In this document: positions 16,675 to 24,770 of the stretch, piece by piece
Numbering within the stretch: the first letter of the stretch is position 1
Layout of the letters: every line of letters begins with the position of its first letter
Source: Prolixibacteraceae bacterium
Lineage (GTDB): Bacteria; Bacteroidota; Bacteroidia; Bacteroidales; Prolixibacteraceae
Direction: 5' to 3'
Length of the DNA stretch: 24,791 nt
NCBI GenBank assembly: GCA_003537645.1
Contig: DPRM01000006.1
Span: 9,514 to 34,304, forward strand
Notes under the pieces: generated by a model
What the model saw: only the letters and a program-made list of their open reading frames with translations
Database searches by the model: none
Told to the model about the DNA's origin: nothing
Program-made: the position numbers and the translations under genes

Positions 16675-17400
16675 ATGACGGTTGATCTTTTTATACCCTG
16701 TTTTATCGATCAGATTTATCCTGATACGGCTTTCAATACCGTAAAATTACTCCGGAAGGCCGGACTGGACGTGAACTACAATCCGGAGCAAACCTGCTGC
16801 GGACAACCTGCATTTAACAGCGGCTACTGGGACGAAACCAAAACACTGGCTAAAAAATTCATTCTCGATTTCCCGAACGACCGGCACATTGTCAGTCCGT
16901 CGGCTTCGTGCACAGGGTTCATTAAAAACTATTATCCCGACTTGTTTAAAACGGGTCAAGCCGGATTTGAAGATTACCAGCGACTGAACCGAAATATTTT
17001 TGAGCTGACGGATTATCTGGTCAATCATTTAAATTTTACCGATTTTGGAGCTGAATTTCCGCATAAAGTGTGTTACCACGATGCCTGCACCGCTTTGCGC
17101 GAATACGGAATCCGGCAGGAACCGCGCTTGTTACTCTCGAAAGTAAAAGGACTGGAACTGATTGAAATGGAAGATACCGAAACCTGCTGCGGATTTGGAG
17201 GTACGTTCTCGGCTAAATTCACAGCCATTTCATCGGCAATGACGGAACAGAAAGTAGAAAACGCCCTGAAAACCGGTGCCGAATACATTATTTCAACAGA
17301 ATCATCCTGCATTATGAATCTGGAAGGATACATCCTGAAAAACAATTTGCCCATCAAACCGATCCACATTGCCGATATTTTGGCTTCGGGATGGGAATAA
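16675..17400 (+). CDS. LutA/YkgE-like CCG-domain (Fe-S) protein
   Basis: A 241-residue cytoplasmic protein made of two CCG domains (PF02754). The first has CCGQPAFNSG with C41-C42 and nearby C9 (IPCFID) and C77; the second has CCGFGGTFS with C171-C172 plus the VCYHDACTAL block. Such domains bind [4Fe-4S] clusters in LutA, GlpC, HdrB and related oxidoreductases. The length and single-protein form fit LutA, a lactate-oxidation subunit that normally sits beside lutB and lutC. Neither is here: the next gene is an RNA-binding protein. The substrate is therefore open. It may act with partners encoded elsewhere. Confidence 0.88.
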   Translation: MTVDLFIPCFIDQIYPDTAFNTVKLLRKAGLDVNYNPEQTCCGQPAFNSGYWDETKTLAKKFILDFPNDRHIVSPSASCTGFIKNYYPDLFKTGQAGFEDYQRLNRNIFELTDYLVNHLNFTDFGAEFPHKVCYHDACTALREYGIRQEPRLLLSKVKGLELIEMEDTETCCGFGGTFSAKFTAISSAMTEQKVENALKTGAEYIISTESSCIMNLEGYILKNNLPIKPIHIADILASGWE

Positions 17401-17423
17401 AATAGACGCAAGTATCAAGCTAT

Positions 17424-17461
17424 AAGTATCAGGAAAGAAATCTTGATACCTGATACTTTTT
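17424..17461 (+). terminator. Stem-loop with T-run after the LutA-like gene
   Basis: The 10-bp stem AAGTATCAGG / CCTGATACTT is followed by TTT (five T from 17457). A second, related element just upstream (AAGTATCAAG at 17410-17419) can pair with CTTGATAC inside the loop region, so the whole block is a cluster of direct and inverted copies. It could be a terminator or a small palindromic repeat. Confidence 0.5.
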
Positions 17462-17486
17462 GAAACTTTAAATACGCAACAAGATT

Positions 17487-18326
17487 ATGACTGAAATAGG
17501 AAAAATAAATCACCTGTATGTGGTGAAAGAAGTTGATTTTGGTATTTACCTCGACGGTGGCGATCTGGGTGAAATTTTGATGCCCAAACGCTATGTTCCT
17601 GAAGGAACCCAACCCGAAGACATGATCGATGCGTTTATCTATCTCGATTCGGAAGACCGTCTGGTGGCAACTACAGAGAAACCGCTGGCCATGGTCGAAG
17701 AATTTGCTTTGCTCGAAGTGGTTTCGGTTACTCAGGTCGGCGCATTCCTGAATTGGGGATTGCCAAAAGACTTGTTTGTTCCGTTTCGCGAGCAGCGCCA
17801 GCCAATGGAAGAAGGTAAAAAGTACCTGGTGTACGTTTACCTGGACACAAATAGCAAACGTATTGCAGCTTCTTCTAAAATCGAAAATTACCTCGATAAT
17901 ATTCCGGTTGATTACGACGAAGGCGAAGATGTTGACCTGATAATTGTGAATGAAACCGATTTGGGCTACAACGCAATTATCGACAACAGTCACTTCGGAA
18001 TATTATACAAAAATGAAGTTTTTCAGCCACTCAATCCGGGAGATAGAATTCCGGGATTCATAAAAAAGATCAGAACCGACGGTAAAATTGACCTTAGTCT
18101 TGTAAAAGCCGGTTACGAGAAAATCAGCGAATTCGCCGATAAGATTGTCGCCGAGCTCCAAAAACACAAAGGATTCTTACCTTTTACCGATAAAAGTTCT
18201 CCTGAAGATATCTACAAAACATTTAAGTTCAGCAAGAAAAACTTCAAAACGGCCATCGGTGCACTTTACAAAAAAAGAATAATTACGCTGGAGGAAAACG
18301 GAATCAGGTTACTGGTTTCCGAATAA
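17487..18326 (+). CDS. CvfB-like S1 RNA-binding protein
   Basis: A 279-residue cytoplasmic protein with the CvfB/YitL layout: three S1-like beta-barrel segments (about 1-65, 70-135 and 140-210) and a C-terminal winged-helix region (about 215-279, including the block PEDIYKTFKFSKKNFKTAIG). Recognisable family blocks are ILMPKRYVPEG, VGAFLNWGLPKDLFVPFREQ and GFIKKIRTDGKIDLSL. In Staphylococcus CvfB influences virulence-factor expression; in Bacteroidota the role is not established, and RNA binding is the safe statement. A clear terminator follows. Confidence 0.9.
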   Translation: MTEIGKINHLYVVKEVDFGIYLDGGDLGEILMPKRYVPEGTQPEDMIDAFIYLDSEDRLVATTEKPLAMVEEFALLEVVSVTQVGAFLNWGLPKDLFVPFREQRQPMEEGKKYLVYVYLDTNSKRIAASSKIENYLDNIPVDYDEGEDVDLIIVNETDLGYNAIIDNSHFGILYKNEVFQPLNPGDRIPGFIKKIRTDGKIDLSLVKAGYEKISEFADKIVAELQKHKGFLPFTDKSSPEDIYKTFKFSKKNFKTAIGALYKKRIITLEENGIRLLVSE

Positions 18327-18344
18327 AAATATAAGTTTCGCTAC

Positions 18345-18379
18345 TCATCGGGGGATTTTTACTCTCCCGATGATTTTTT
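18345..18379 (+). terminator. Intrinsic terminator of the CvfB-like gene
   Basis: The 8-bp stem TCATCGGG / CCCGATGA with a 13-nt loop is followed by six T. Confidence 0.8.
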
Positions 18380-18392
18380 CGATAAAATTACA

Positions 18393-18878
18393 ATGGAACC
18401 ACGAATCATAACAATTCCAGAAAAAAAACTAGTCGGCAAACGAATCCGGATGTCATTATCGATAAACCACACCGCTGATCTTTGGCAATCGTTTATGCCA
18501 GGTCGAAAAGAAATCAGAAATAAAAAGAATGCTGATTTATTTTCAATTGAAGTTTACGACCAAAATCTTGATTTTAAGTATTTTAACCCGACTACAGAAT
18601 TCGAAAAATGGGCCGCGATTGAAGTCTCTGAATTTGACACGGTTCCTGCCGGAATGGAAACATTCACCTTAACTGAAGGGCTTTACGCCATGTTCATTTA
18701 TCGGGGAGCAGCAAACAACTCTGCTTCGTTTTTCCAGTATATTTTTGGGACATGGTTGCCTCAATCCGAATATCTGCTGGATCAGCGGGCACATTTCGAA
18801 GTGATGGGGGAAAAATACAAAGGGAACGATCCCGATTCGGAAGAAGAAATCTGGATACCCCTAAAATTGATGAAGTAG
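18393..18878 (+). CDS. GyrI-like / AraC-effector-binding domain protein
   Basis: A 161-residue protein consisting only of a GyrI-like (SHS2-type) small-molecule-binding domain, without the HTH region found in AraC- or MerR-type regulators. Family features visible are the opening IITIPEKKLVGKRIRMSL, a central YFNPTTEFEKWAAIEV strand, and the closing segment FFQYIFGTWLPQSEYLLD...HFEVMGEKY with acidic residues and EEIWIPLKLM at the end. Stand-alone members bind or hydrolyse hydrophobic ligands, or protect against gyrase inhibitors in E. coli (SbmC). The ligand here is unknown. Confidence 0.82.
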   Translation: MEPRIITIPEKKLVGKRIRMSLSINHTADLWQSFMPGRKEIRNKKNADLFSIEVYDQNLDFKYFNPTTEFEKWAAIEVSEFDTVPAGMETFTLTEGLYAMFIYRGAANNSASFFQYIFGTWLPQSEYLLDQRAHFEVMGEKYKGNDPDSEEEIWIPLKLMK

Positions 18879-18904
18879 TCACCAGTATTCACGAGTTAAC
18901 TCAG

Positions 18905-19005
18905 AGTCAACTTGTGGGTAAACAATCAAAAGTATCCAACACCCAATATTGAATAACCAATATCCAAATTCAAGGCAAACCTGGAACTTGGAACTTTGAA
19001 CTGAT
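18905..19005. repeat. Degenerate low-complexity repeats before topB
   Basis: The gap holds imperfect repeated words: ACCCAATATTGAATAACC then AACCAATATCCAAATTC, followed by GGAACTTGGAACTTTGAACT, a chain of GAACTT-like units. It has no reading frame of note and no clear promoter. Repeat-like stretches also occur at 9291-9316 and around 17410-17458. Confidence 0.45.
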
Positions 19006-19008
19006 TTC

Positions 19009-21366
19009 ATGATAGTTTGTATTGCTGAAAAGCCCAGTGTAGCAAAAGAACTGGCACAGATTCTGGGCGCCAACCTCCGGCGCGATGGTTATTTTGAAGG
19101 AAACGGGTATCAGGTAACCTGGACATTCGGGCATTTGTGTACCCTGAAAGAACCCAACGACTATACTGAAAACTGGAAATTCTGGAATATCCACCATTTG
19201 CCTATGATTCCGACCAAATTCGGCATCAAACTCATTGAGGATGACGGTGTAAAAAAACAGTTTGCTACCATCGAAAAACTGATGCAAGCCGCCGAAGAGG
19301 TTATAAACTGTGGTGATGCCGGCCAGGAAGGGGAATTGATTCAGCGTTGGGTAATGTCGAAAGCCAAATGCACCGCACCAGTGAAACGTTTGTGGATTTC
19401 GTCACTGACGGAAGAAGCCATCCGCGAAGGTTTTTCTCATTTACAGCCTGGAGGAAAATTTGATAACCTCTATGCCGCCGGAAGCGCCCGTGCCATTGGC
19501 GACTGGCTGCTGGGAATGAATGCCACGCGCCTGTACACTCTGAAATACGGACGAAACAGGCAGGTTTTGTCGATCGGGCGCGTGCAAACCCCTACCCTCG
19601 CGATCATCGTCAACCGGCAAAAAGAAATTGATGCTTTTAAGCCTGAACCGTATTTCGAAATCAAAACCATCTACCGCGAAGCTACTTTTTCGGCGGCTTC
19701 AGGACGATTCCAAAACCGTGAAGATGCAGCACAAGTACTGGAAGAAATCAGTCGTTTCGAGCTTGTAATTGGCAAAATAGAAACCAAAAACAGTACTGAA
19801 GCGCCTTTACGACTGTTCGATTTAACATCCTTACAGGTCGATTGCAACCGAAAATTCAATATGGGTGCCGAAGATACGCTGCGAACCATCCAGTCGCTGT
19901 ACGAGAAAAAACTGACCACCTATCCGCGCGTGGACACCACTTATCTTTCGGATGATATTTACCCCAAAGTTCCGGGTATCCTGAAAAACCTGAAAGGCTA
20001 CGAAACGCTGACAGCGCCGCTGCTTCAGGAGAAAATACGCAAAACAAACAAAGTTTTCGACGATAAAAAGATTACCGACCACCATGCCATAATACCCACC
20101 GGACAGTACCGTGCCGATTTAAACCAGGCTGAAAGACAGGTTTTCGACATGGTGGCCAAACGGTTTATTTCGGTTTTTTATCCCGATTGTAAAGTAGCCA
20201 ACACCACCGTTGAAGCCAAGGCTGGAACGCACGACTTTAAAGCAACCGGGAAACAAATCCTTTCGCCCGGATGGCGCGCGGTTTACATGAACGAAAAGAA
20301 TCCGGTTCAGAGCGACGAAAACATTTTGCCGATTTTTGTAACCGGCGAACATGGTCCGCACGAACCCGGCTTACTCGAAAAGTTTACCCAACCACCCAAA
20401 TACCTGAATGAAGCGACTTTGCTCCGCGCAATGGAAACTGCCGGAAAAAGTGTGGACGATGAAGAATTACGTGAACTGATGAAAGACAATGGAATTGGAC
20501 GGCCTTCCACGCGCGCCAACATCATCGAAACACTTTTCAGGAGAAAATATGTAAAAAAAGAAGGAAAACGGCTGGTTGCCACCCAAACCGGAATCGACCT
20601 GATTGACACCATCGAAAACGAACTGCTCAAATCAGCCGAACTTACCGGCCAATGGGAAAAGAAACTCCGGATGATTGAGCTGGGACAGTACGACGTCACT
20701 CTATTTATGGATGAAATGAAGCAGATGGTCACCGAGGTCGTCGATCAGGTAAAACGATCGCACGGGAAAGCCATCGCCATGGCACCCGAAGAACCGGCAG
20801 TTCCGGAGAAAAAAGAAAAGGCGGCTCCGGCAGAACCAACGGAAACCACTTGCCCTGCCTGCAAAAAAGGAATACTGAAGAAAGGCAAAAATGCCTGGGG
20901 CTGCTCCGATTGGAAAGACGGCTGCCGGTTTATTATTCCTTTCGAGTTTATGGGAAAGAAACTCACTGATGCACAAATCAAACGGTTAGCCGAAAAAGGG
21001 AAAACTGTTCTCATCAAGGGTTTCAAGCAGGATGACGATGCTGTTGACGGTTTTTTGGAGCTAACCGAAGATTTCAAAATCGCTTTTACGGAAGCAGAAC
21101 CCGAAAAACTGGTTTGCCCATCGTGTAAAAACGGCGAAATCATAAAAGGGAAAACAGCCTGGGGTTGCTCCAATTATAAAAGTGGATGCAAACTACGCAT
21201 TCCGTTCGAACTTCAGGGTAAAAAACTCACCGAAAGCCAAATGGCGCAGTTGGTTTTAAAAGGAAAAACGCGGCCATTAACAAGTACTGACGAAACTTCA
21301 GGCGAAAAACTGACAGGGCTTTTCCGTTTCGACAATCAGTTTCAGGTTCAGTTTACTAAAAAGTAA
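19009..21366 (+). CDS. topB: DNA topoisomerase III
   Basis: A 785-residue type IA topoisomerase that relaxes negative supercoils and decatenates DNA through a 5'-phosphotyrosine link. The Toprim domain starts at residue 1 (CIAEKPSVAKELAQILG) with the acidic triad region NCGDAGQEGELIQRW. LSIGRVQTPTLAIIV follows. The catalytic tyrosine is Y305 in TTYPRVDTTYLSDD. DHHAIIPTG and NGIGRPSTRANIIETL complete the core. The C-terminus has two Topo_C-type Cys modules, each with four Cys followed by IPFE and a GKKLT segment (from about residues 617 and 702). The ATG at 19009 is the only sensible start, because the Toprim motif begins at once. Upstream is the repeat-filled gap. Confidence 0.96.
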   Translation: MIVCIAEKPSVAKELAQILGANLRRDGYFEGNGYQVTWTFGHLCTLKEPNDYTENWKFWNIHHLPMIPTKFGIKLIEDDGVKKQFATIEKLMQAAEEVINCGDAGQEGELIQRWVMSKAKCTAPVKRLWISSLTEEAIREGFSHLQPGGKFDNLYAAGSARAIGDWLLGMNATRLYTLKYGRNRQVLSIGRVQTPTLAIIVNRQKEIDAFKPEPYFEIKTIYREATFSAASGRFQNREDAAQVLEEISRFELVIGKIETKNSTEAPLRLFDLTSLQVDCNRKFNMGAEDTLRTIQSLYEKKLTTYPRVDTTYLSDDIYPKVPGILKNLKGYETLTAPLLQEKIRKTNKVFDDKKITDHHAIIPTGQYRADLNQAERQVFDMVAKRFISVFYPDCKVANTTVEAKAGTHDFKATGKQILSPGWRAVYMNEKNPVQSDENILPIFVTGEHGPHEPGLLEKFTQPPKYLNEATLLRAMETAGKSVDDEELRELMKDNGIGRPSTRANIIETLFRRKYVKKEGKRLVATQTGIDLIDTIENELLKSAELTGQWEKKLRMIELGQYDVTLFMDEMKQMVTEVVDQVKRSHGKAIAMAPEEPAVPEKKEKAAPAEPTETTCPACKKGILKKGKNAWGCSDWKDGCRFIIPFEFMGKKLTDAQIKRLAEKGKTVLIKGFKQDDDAVDGFLELTEDFKIAFTEAEPEKLVCPSCKNGEIIKGKTAWGCSNYKSGCKLRIPFELQGKKLTESQMAQLVLKGKTRPLTSTDETSGEKLTGLFRFDNQFQVQFTKK

Positions 21367-21417
21367 AGTTTTTTAAATATCCCCACATTTAGGGATTTCT
21401 AAAGCTGGTGATCCGAC

Positions 21418-21425
21418 TACCTTTG
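21418..21425 (+). promoter_or_regulatory. Perfect -7 box directly before the His-rich gene
   Basis: TACCTTTG matches TAnnTTTG fully, but ends only 4 nt before the first ATG (21430). A transcript from it would be leaderless, or translation begins at a later Met (M21 or M24). The weak ATCCC / GGGAT hairpin at 21379-21396 just upstream may be a poor terminator of topB. Confidence 0.5.
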
Positions 21426-21429
21426 CTGC

Positions 21430-21795
21430 ATGATGTTAAGCATTCGACATACAGCAAAAAAATACTTTGTTTATCTGATCATTGGCCTGATGGGTTTGAT
21501 GATAATCAACAAGGCTATTTTTCTGCATAGCCATATTTTGGATGACGGAACAATCGTTACTCATGCACATCCATGCGAAAGTCCAGGTGATTCGCAACCG
21601 TTTAAAACACATCATCACACCAAAGCTGCATTTTTCTTTTACGAAAACCTCGACCTGCTTTTCCTTTCGGCAGTACTGAGTTTTTTTAGCTTTATACGCA
21701 TACAATCGGGTCCTGTCTTTCACAGGCTTGCTTCCCAATATACTTCATTTCAACTTTCGCAGCTTCACGGGCGCGCCCCTCCTGCATTTCTGTAA
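21430..21795 (+). CDS. Small His-rich membrane protein, probable metal handling
   Basis: A 121-residue protein with two hydrophobic segments (about 13-32 and 74-90). The loop between them is rich in potential metal ligands: H33, H35, H45, H47, C49 and the run H61-H62-H63. The C-terminus ends LHGRAPPAFL. I cannot name the family with certainty. Small His-rich membrane proteins of this shape, with FLHSH, THAHP and HHHTKA blocks, are in my experience found next to TonB receptors in Bacteroidota. The receptor gene follows 101 nt later on the same strand, so the pair probably serves uptake of a metal or metal-containing compound. The start is uncertain because of the nearby promoter box. Confidence 0.72.
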   Translation: MMLSIRHTAKKYFVYLIIGLMGLMIINKAIFLHSHILDDGTIVTHAHPCESPGDSQPFKTHHHTKAAFFFYENLDLLFLSAVLSFFSFIRIQSGPVFHRLASQYTSFQLSQLHGRAPPAFL

Positions 21796-21839
21796 GCCAA
21801 ACATTCCCGTAAAATAATCAAAAATCAACATTTATGTTA

Positions 21840-21870
21840 CTGCTATTCATTTTAAATAGCTGAATGGCAG
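21840..21870 (+). promoter_or_regulatory. Hairpin in the leader of the TonB receptor gene, with an alternative pairing
   Basis: CTGCTATTCA (21840-21849) pairs with TGAATGGCAG (21861-21870) with one T-G wobble. Inside it, GCTATT (21842-21847) can instead pair with AATAGC (21855-21860). The two forms exclude each other. There is no T-run, so it is not an ordinary terminator. It sits 26 nt before the preferred start codon. Confidence 0.35.
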
Positions 21871-21896
21871 AACCCTGCTTACCCTTAAATCACATC

Positions 21897-24269
21897 ATGA
21901 ACAAAATAGTTATCATGCTGACAGGAATTATCATGTCAGTTACCAGCATTAGCTTTGCTCAAAAAGCTAAAACCGATGCCAACATTGTTGGGCATGTTAC
22001 CAATAATGGCGCCCACTTACCCTATGCCAATGTTAGCCTGAAAGGCACCACTATTGGTACTTTAACTGATGAGACCGGACACTTCCAACTCGTTAATTGT
22101 CCTCCGGGGAATTACATTTTATCGGCAAGCAGTCTGGGTTACAAAACCCAGGAGAAACCGGTAGTCGTAGAACTTGGAAAAACCAACGAAATTAAATTCG
22201 ATCTGGAGGAGGATGCATTTAACATTTCCGAAGTGGTCGTTTCGTCCGATAGAAGTGAACAAAAACGCACCGAAGCCCCGATGATTGTCAACACCATATC
22301 TCCCAAATTATTTATGACCACCCAATCGGCTACACTGGGCGATGGATTGAATTTCTGCCCGGGCCTTCGCCTCGAAAACAATTGCCAAAACTGCGGCTTC
22401 ACGCAGGTTCGTATGAACGGCATGGAAGGCCCATATTCGCAAATCCTGATCAACAGTCGGCCCATTTTTAGCGGACTGGCCGGGGTTTACGGATTGGAAC
22501 TGATTCCGTCGAATATGATTGAACGCGTGGAAGTGGTTCGCGGCGGAGGTTCTGCACTCTTCGGTGGAAATGCCATTGCCGGAACCATCAATATTATCCT
22601 GAAAGATCCGGTCAGCAATGCGTACGAAATCGGCGCAAATACCGGTTTAACCGGCGTTGGACTGAATAATTCAGGAGGTTCGGCAGCCGATTATTCGGTT
22701 AATTTTAATACTTCGCTCGTTTCTGATGACCGAAAAACAGGTGTTGCTGTTTATGGGTTTTCGCGTGAACGCAAAATGTTTGATGCCAACAACGATGGTT
22801 TTTCGGAACAAGCCCCGATGAAAAATATCACAATGGGAACACGGTTTTTCCACCGGTTTGGTCATCGCAGCAAAATGGCCATCGACTTTTTCAACATTAA
22901 GGAAGAACGCGACGGTGGTAATAAACACGACTACCCGCTCCATGAGCGCGATGTGGCCGAAGCGGTGAAACACGACATTAAAACGGTGGCTTTCACTTAC
23001 GATCAGTTTGTGCGCGAATACGATATGCTTTCGGTTTATGCTTCGGGTCAGTTCCTGAACCGTGATTCGTATTACGGCGCCAACCATTCGTTGAGCGACT
23101 ACGGAAATTCAAAAGATAAAACCTACAATATGGGCGTTCAGTACAAAGCTGCGCTGGGCAATTCGAGCCTTATCGCCGGAATTGAAAATACCGGAGGCGA
23201 CCTTACCGACATGAAACTGGGTTATCCGGATTACAACAATGCAGTGATCGTCGATGGTAAAATCATATCCATCCCACATACCGAAAACACGCTGGTTTCT
23301 GACCAGTCAACGGTTACAACTGGAATTTTTGCACAGTACGAACTTAGGTTCAACAAGACCAAAGTAACTGCCGGAGGGCGATTCGACACCTACAAAATAG
23401 AAGATTACGCCAAGCTCGCCAACAAAAAAACCGGCAATGTATTTAGTCCGCGAATCAGCCTGATGCAGGAACTAACTGAATCGATTCAGGCCAGGGCCAG
23501 CTACTCGCAGGGTTACCGCGCTCCGCAGATTTTCGACGAAGATTTGCATATCGAAACTTCCGGTTCGCGCCAGGTGATCAATGTAAACGATCCGAACCTG
23601 AAGCAGGAAAGCAGCCACTCGATAATGGTTTCGCTCGACTTTAACAGGCTGATTGGCAAAGTACACACCGGTTTGCTGCTTGAAGGTTTTTATACACGGC
23701 TCGACCATCCGTTTGTAAACGAAATTGGTACTCCCGACGAAAACGGGACCGTACTTTATACCCGCAAAAATGCGGAAGACGGAGCTGCCGTTCAGGGTGT
23801 AAACATCGAACTAAAACTAAAACCGGCAACCGATTTTTCGCTGACTTCGGGTTTCACTGTTCAAACTTCGAAATATGATAATCCGCAGGAATTTGGCGAA
23901 CGCAGGTTTTTCAGGACTCCGGATAATTATGGATTTTTTGCTTTAGATTGGGACTTCCTGGAAGATTTTTGCCTTTCAGCAACCGGAAACTATACTGGCA
24001 AAATGCTGGTTCCCTATTTTGGCCCGCTGGCCGATCCCGATTTGGGAGAATTGCACCGCTCCGACACATTCTTCGACTGGGGCACCAAATTGACTTACAC
24101 CGTGAAACTAAACGGTGCTAAACTTCAGTTCCTCGGAGGAATCAAGAACATTTTCAATGCCTATCAATCTGATTTCGATAGTGGCGCCGACCGCGATCCG
24201 GCTTACATGTACGGCCCCACACAACCCCGAACGATTTATTTCGGGATAAAAATTGGGAATATGTTGTAA
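21897..24269 (+). CDS. TonB-dependent outer-membrane receptor (metal or metallo-compound uptake likely)
   Basis: A receptor of about 790 residues. The preferred start is ATG 21897, which gives a clean signal peptide (MNKIVIMLTG to SFAQ); the frame also extends to ATG 21864, but those 11 residues lack signal character. After cleavage comes a carboxypeptidase-regulatory-like domain (about 28-110: NIVGHVTNNGAHLPYANV, GTLTDETG). The plug domain then shows GDGLNFCPGLRLENN, the pair C163-x2-C166 (CQNCGF), VRMNGMEGPYSQIL and the VEVVRGGGSALFGGNAIAGTIN block. The barrel fills the rest, with YRAPQIFDEDL and NDPNLKQES resembling the FRAP/NPNL region of haem receptors, and ends with an amphipathic strand. 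There is no SusD partner, so a glycan substrate is unlikely. The His-rich neighbour and the plug cysteines point to a metal or haem-like ligand; this is inference. Confidence 0.9.
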   Translation: MNKIVIMLTGIIMSVTSISFAQKAKTDANIVGHVTNNGAHLPYANVSLKGTTIGTLTDETGHFQLVNCPPGNYILSASSLGYKTQEKPVVVELGKTNEIKFDLEEDAFNISEVVVSSDRSEQKRTEAPMIVNTISPKLFMTTQSATLGDGLNFCPGLRLENNCQNCGFTQVRMNGMEGPYSQILINSRPIFSGLAGVYGLELIPSNMIERVEVVRGGGSALFGGNAIAGTINIILKDPVSNAYEIGANTGLTGVGLNNSGGSAADYSVNFNTSLVSDDRKTGVAVYGFSRERKMFDANNDGFSEQAPMKNITMGTRFFHRFGHRSKMAIDFFNIKEERDGGNKHDYPLHERDVAEAVKHDIKTVAFTYDQFVREYDMLSVYASGQFLNRDSYYGANHSLSDYGNSKDKTYNMGVQYKAALGNSSLIAGIENTGGDLTDMKLGYPDYNNAVIVDGKIISIPHTENTLVSDQSTVTTGIFAQYELRFNKTKVTAGGRFDTYKIEDYAKLANKKTGNVFSPRISLMQELTESIQARASYSQGYRAPQIFDEDLHIETSGSRQVINVNDPNLKQESSHSIMVSLDFNRLIGKVHTGLLLEGFYTRLDHPFVNEIGTPDENGTVLYTRKNAEDGAAVQGVNIELKLKPATDFSLTSGFTVQTSKYDNPQEFGERRFFRTPDNYGFFALDWDFLEDFCLSATGNYTGKMLVPYFGPLADPDLGELHRSDTFFDWGTKLTYTVKLNGAKLQFLGGIKNIFNAYQSDFDSGADRDPAYMYGPTQPRTIYFGIKIGNML

Positions 24270-24352
24270 AAGAAATATAACTACAAACAATTAATGCAAA
24301 GTATCTAAATTCAACACAAAAAGCCCGACCAGATTCTTTCGTTTTTATTTTG

Positions 24353-24360
24353 TATATTTG
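24353..24360 (+). promoter_or_regulatory. Promoter -7 element of the DUF3795 gene
   Basis: TATATTTG is a perfect TAnnTTTG box, 29 nt before the ATG at 24390. This is a normal spacing, so the gene is probably transcribed independently of the receptor. Confidence 0.6.
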
Positions 24361-24389
24361 AAACTCAACAACCTTAAAATGAAAAATCT

Positions 24390-24725
24390 ATGGAAAAATT
24401 AATCTCCTGTTGCGGACTAAATTGTGCTAACTGCGACGCAAGAATTGCAACAATAAACAACGATAATGAACTTCGCACCAAAACAGCTGCTACCTGGAAA
24501 GTACAATATGGTGCCGACATAACGCCTGAAATGATCAATTGTACCGGATGCCGTGAGGCCGGGGTTAAATTTGCCCATTGCGCCGAATGTGAAATCAGGA
24601 ATTGTGTAAAATCAAAGGGCTTTGAAACCTGTGCCGATTGCGAGAAACTGGAGAATTGTGAAATCACCAAAGATATACACCAATACCTACCTGAGGCTTT
24701 GCTGAATTTAAAATCGCTGAATTGA
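24390..24725 (+). CDS. Cys-rich DUF3795 protein
   Basis: A 111-residue cytoplasmic protein of the DUF3795 type. It has the family opening CCGLNCANCDARIAT followed by regularly spaced Cys pairs (CTGC, CAEC, C, CADC, C), about twelve Cys in all, which suggests zinc or Fe-S binding. No biochemical function is established for the family as far as I know. It has its own promoter box and a downstream hairpin and shows no operon link to its neighbours. Confidence 0.85.
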   Translation: MEKLISCCGLNCANCDARIATINNDNELRTKTAATWKVQYGADITPEMINCTGCREAGVKFAHCAECEIRNCVKSKGFETCADCEKLENCEITKDIHQYLPEALLNLKSLN

Positions 24726-24734
24726 TTAAATTGG

Positions 24735-24770
24735 AACAAATCCGATCAGCTCCATGCGATCGGATTTGTT
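24735..24770 (+). terminator. Strong hairpin after the DUF3795 gene
   Basis: A 13-bp perfect stem, AACAAATCCGATC / GATCGGATTTGTT, with a 10-nt loop lies 9 nt after the stop. Only a weak T content follows (TT then GCTAAAAAG), so termination is likely but not certain. Confidence 0.6.

Noticed and set aside
17415..17993. A 192-codon minus-strand frame opposite the CvfB-like gene
   Set aside because: It mirrors the codon pattern of the real S1-domain gene and reads as low-complexity Phe/His/Asn-rich sequence. The plus strand has clear family motifs and a terminator.
21864..21896. Upstream ATG for the TonB receptor
   Set aside because: It adds 11 residues (MAEPCLPLNHI) in front of a complete signal peptide and overlaps the leader hairpin; the second ATG fits better.
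24374..24739. A 121-codon minus-strand frame opposite the DUF3795 gene
   Set aside because: The plus-strand frame has the DUF3795 cysteine pattern and a perfect upstream promoter box. The minus frame is its shadow and runs into the downstream hairpin.
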